Notes under the pieces: model-generated | Told to the model about the DNA's origin: nothing | The model's input: only the letters and a program-made list of their open reading frames with translations | The model's database searches: none | NCBI GenBank assembly: GCA_015485035.1 | Contig: WFUI01000076.1 | Coordinates: 1 to 9,448 of the forward strand | DNA length: 9,448 nt | From: Mariprofundus sp. | GTDB taxonomy: Bacteria; Pseudomonadota; Zetaproteobacteria; Mariprofundales; Mariprofundaceae | Direction of reading: 5' to 3' | Part shown: one piece after another, positions 8,333 through 9,448 of the stretch | Layout: every line of letters begins with the position of its first letter | Numbering within the stretch: position 1 is the stretch's first letter | Made by a program: the position numbers and the translations under genes

Positions 8333-8341
8333 AGTGTAACA
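8333..8341 (-). promoter_or_regulatory. Candidate extended -10 element for pyrE
   Basis: On the minus strand TGTTACACT fits an extended -10 (TGn followed by a TATAAT-like hexamer, 4 of 6 matches). It is about 63 bases before the pyrE start codon. The -35 hexamer at the right spacing is poor (TTCAGC). It is offered only as the best-placed candidate. Confidence 0.2.
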
Positions 8342-8442
8342 GCTTCACCCCAAAGGCTGAACCTTGCACCTTTACCCGGGATTATTACCTGCAAACCCAG
8401 CCCGCCTTCACGGGAACAAAGATAACTGTTTCGTTGGTTTTC

Positions 8443-8630
8443 CGAAGAATCAAACCAGGTATTTCCCCATGCAAAAAAGCCGCTTAGGCACTAGCCCCTA
8501 TCTGAAACCGCTCAGTCGAATATAGACCAACGCGACTGGATAAGAAAAACCTGTCGTAAATATGCAACGCAATACAAGAGATTGCTAATTTTGTTAGTTT
8601 ACATCATTCTGCTGTGAGTCGAAGAATCAA
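8443..8630 (+). repeat. 11-bp direct repeat CGAAGAATCAA, two copies
   Basis: The same 11 bases occur at 8443-8453 and 8620-8630, in direct orientation and 177 bp apart. Beyond the core, four mismatched bases are followed by GGT in both copies. Both copies lie in the same plus-strand reading phase and spell RRIK. A repeat this long is not expected often by chance in 500 bp. It may mark a duplication, element edges, or two related decayed fragments. Confidence 0.6.
8513..8538. repeat. 6-bp inverted repeat CAGTCG...CGACTG
   Basis: Perfect 6-bp arms (8513-8518 and 8533-8538) flank 14 bases. It could be a hairpin in an RNA or a protein-binding site. It lies about 245 bp before pyrE and about 20 bp before the transposase-like fragment on the other strand, so it may belong to that element. 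Confidence 0.4.
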
Positions 8631-8643
8631 GGAAGGTGAAAAT
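8560..8643 (+). pseudogene. Decayed C-terminal HTH of a REP-associated (Y1-type) transposase
   Basis: The plus-strand frame reads ICNAIQEIANF and then VSLHHSAVSRRIKEGEN. This closely follows the DnaA-like helix-turn-helix at the end of many REP-associated tyrosine transposases, whose pattern from memory is (M/L)QEIA-x-x-x-G-(L/V)-H-Y-(S/T)-x-V-S-R-x-(I/L)-(K/R). Upstream in the same frame lies RPTRLDKKNLS, reminiscent of the linker before that domain, but a TAA at 8557-8559 interrupts it and another stop lies at 8503-8505. No N-terminal catalytic part (HUH motif, catalytic tyrosine) is found, and the segment between linker and helix looks shortened. It is therefore read as a dead fragment. 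The family call rests on about 25 residues. Confidence 0.45.
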
Positions 8644-8789
8644 GTACGAAACAAGACCCCTTTCCATTCGTTCAGCCCCAGTCTAAACTCGTGTTCATCA
8701 CTTACGGGCAGGGGATCCAGATGAATAGCCAGATAAAAAGATACATATACTCATTAATAAGTTAGCTATTACAAAACAGAGGTAATACC

Positions 8790-9083
8790 ATGTTTGAAGG
8801 CACATCTATATCCGAATTGATAACAACACCCCTCATCAGTGCTACTGTAATATCAGCGGTAATTGGGCTGGTTTTTAAAGGTTTTTTGACTAAAATTGAA
8901 GCCGAAGTGAAATCAAGAAGAACATGGAAAGAAGAGTCTGTCGCGGAATTACTGGCACCAATCAATATGCAATTTGATAGAACAAAAAGAGCCTTTAAAC
9001 GGTGGAGTTCACAACCAAAACTACAACAATTAGTCGATGTTCTGCAAATCCCCCCCCCTATTGAATCGCCAACAATCCTCTAG
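8790..9083 (+). CDS. Small membrane-anchored protein of unknown function, probably truncated
   Basis: This 97-residue protein has a clear start: ATG with AGAGGT seven bases upstream. A single membrane helix spans about residues 11-33 (LITTPLISATVISAVIGLVF), followed by a charged, probably cytoplasmic segment KIEAEVKSRRTWKEESVAEL (35-54) and LLAPINMQFDRTKRAFKRW (54-72). From memory, this second part resembles the N-terminal portion of uncharacterised, roughly 170-200 residue bacterial proteins with WKE-x-S-V-x-ELL-x-P-x-x-MQ-x-DR-x-x-RAF-x-RW. After Trp72 the similarity I expect stops, and the remaining 25 residues end soon after a C9 tract (9050-9058), which points to truncation or a frameshift. 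GC is about 38% (68 of 180 bases in 8821-9000), clearly below the neighbours, so recent acquisition is likely. It stands alone, divergent from pyrE and convergent with the kinase gene. No function is assigned. Confidence 0.55.
   Translation: MFEGTSISELITTPLISATVISAVIGLVFKGFLTKIEAEVKSRRTWKEESVAELLAPINMQFDRTKRAFKRWSSQPKLQQLVDVLQIPPPIESPTIL
9050..9058 (+). repeat. Homopolymer C9 inside the small accessory gene
   Basis: Nine consecutive C residues sit at codons 87-90 of the 8790-9083 gene. With nine C the frame ends at 9083, with ten it would meet a TGA at once, and with eight it would read on to a TGA near 9112. Such tracts slip during replication and are also prone to sequencing error. Confidence 0.9.
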
Positions 9084-9146
9084 ACGGATTATAATACCTA
9101 CACTTTACGAATGACCGAGTTTGGCCAAATCCAGGCAGTTCAATAA

Positions 9147-9448
9147 TCAAATCTCGGCAAGCAACTGATCAATCATATTCTCGGCCTGGGATGCGTAACC
9201 GCCGCCAAAGAGATTGGCGTGATTAAGAATATGATAGAGATTATACAAAGTCTTGCGCACTGAATATCCGGCATCCAGCGGCCAAGCTTCCCGGTATGCG
9301 GCATAGAAATCCGCACCAAACCCGCCAAACAGCTCTGTCATGGCAATATCGGCTTCACGATCGCCGTAATAAACCGCCGGGTCGAAAATAACCGGTTGCC
9401 CTGTTGCATCAAAGGCACGGTTGCCACCCCATAAATCACCATGCAGTA
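9147..9448 (-). CDS. Fructosamine kinase family protein (partial, 5' end outside the window)
   Basis: The frame is open from the right edge and ends at TGA 9147-9149, giving the last 99 residues of a protein usually near 290. The first visible residues, LHGDLWGGN, are the catalytic loop of the fructosamine-3-kinase/APH-like fold, where the Asp acts as catalytic base and the Asn binds magnesium. The next motif, VIFDPAVYYGDREADIAMTELFG, carries the second metal-binding Asp in the DPA-Y-G-DRE pattern that is diagnostic of this family. The C-terminal part (YREAWPLD, Y-L-YHILNHANLFGGGY) also fits. Family members phosphorylate ketosamines on glycated proteins or small molecules and so start deglycation; the bacterial substrate is often unknown. 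An internal ATG at 9339-9341 is not the start, because the conserved motifs lie upstream of it. The gene converges on the small accessory gene with a 63-bp gap that holds the palindrome TTTGGCCAAA (9120-9129) but no clear terminator. Confidence 0.9.
   Translation of the reverse strand, partial: LHGDLWGGNRAFDATGQPVIFDPAVYYGDREADIAMTELFGGFGADFYAAYREAWPLDAGYSVRKTLYNLYHILNHANLFGGGYASQAENMIDQLLAEI

Larger units (their letters stand above)
8271..8789. other. 519-bp interval without a confident gene (remnant-rich)
   Basis: This space between the divergent pyrE and the small plus-strand gene has no gene with a start, ribosome site and recognisable family. It contains the pyrE leader, a minus-strand frame that stays open from 8490 down to 8257 without a usable start, a decayed transposase-like helix-turn-helix (8560-8643, plus strand), an 11-bp direct repeat, and a 6-bp inverted repeat. 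Tiny plus-strand frames such as 8642-8686 (14 codons after GGAAGG) are probably by-products of the decay. I looked for RNase P RNA, tmRNA and SRP RNA signatures and saw none. Confidence 0.65.

Noticed and set aside
8206..8487. 93-codon plus-strand frame over the pyrE start
   Set aside because: Its ATG lies inside pyrE with no ribosome site, it has no recognisable domain, and it ends in remnant DNA. It was not called as a gene.
8461..8500. TTTTTT preceded by GCC...GGC on the minus strand, resembling a terminator
   Set aside because: The stem is only three strong pairs and it lies upstream of pyrE, with no gene ending there.
8642..8686. 14-codon plus-strand mini-frame (MYETRPLSIRSAPV) with a good GGAAGG site
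   Set aside because: The GGAAGG coincides with the Lys-Glu-Gly codons of the decayed HTH fragment, so it is more likely a by-product than a leader peptide.
9120..9129. Palindrome TTTGGCCAAA between the convergent genes
   Set aside because: It has no loop and no T-run after it, so it is not a terminator. A 10-bp palindrome alone is weak evidence of a binding site.
1..9448. CRISPR array, tRNA, rRNA, tmRNA, RNase P RNA, complete insertion sequence
   Set aside because: No regularly spaced repeats, no cloverleaf or signature motifs, and no intact transposase were seen on either strand.

Overview
The window looks like a piece of a Gram-negative (diderm) proteobacterial chromosome. It carries a periplasmic lipoprotein carrier (LolA) and an outer-membrane beta-barrel protein, and the order ftsK-lolA-(insert)-rarA-crcB recalls the ftsK-lolA-rarA clusters of gammaproteobacteria. 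RNase J and a short (194 aa) orotate phosphoribosyltransferase are less typical of enteric relatives. From memory, this mix would fit a deep-branching marine proteobacterium such as a zetaproteobacterium. That placement is an inference and was not searched.

Layout. Positions 2-58 may be the last codons of a plus-strand gene, followed by about 100 bases of very AT-rich sequence. From 8270 down to 159 seven genes all read on the minus strand, in transcription order: pyrE, (140 bp gap), rnj, ftsK, lolA, an OmpP1/FadL-type porin gene, rarA, crcB. From rnj to crcB the gaps are 12, -4, 13, 32 and -4 bp, so these six very probably form one operon with two ATGA start/stop overlaps (ftsK/lolA and rarA/crcB). 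The operon mixes RNA turnover (RNase J), chromosome segregation (FtsK), envelope biogenesis (LolA, porin), replication-fork repair (RarA) and fluoride export (CrcB). No strong intrinsic terminator was found.

From 8271 to about 9146 the character changes. About 520 bases without a convincing gene separate pyrE from a small plus-strand gene. They hold what looks like the decayed C-terminal helix-turn-helix of a REP-associated (Y1-type) transposase, an 11-bp direct repeat, a 6-bp inverted repeat and an open frame without a start codon. The plus-strand gene (8790-9083) has about 38% GC over the lines counted, against roughly 53-62% in core-gene lines. It encodes a membrane-anchored protein that appears cut short and ends just after a run of nine C residues. 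The window closes with the C-terminal third of a fructosamine-kinase-family protein on the minus strand.

Most of the window is ordinary housekeeping DNA. The accessory interval 8281-9146 is the only part that repays a second look. I do not see a complete new system in it.
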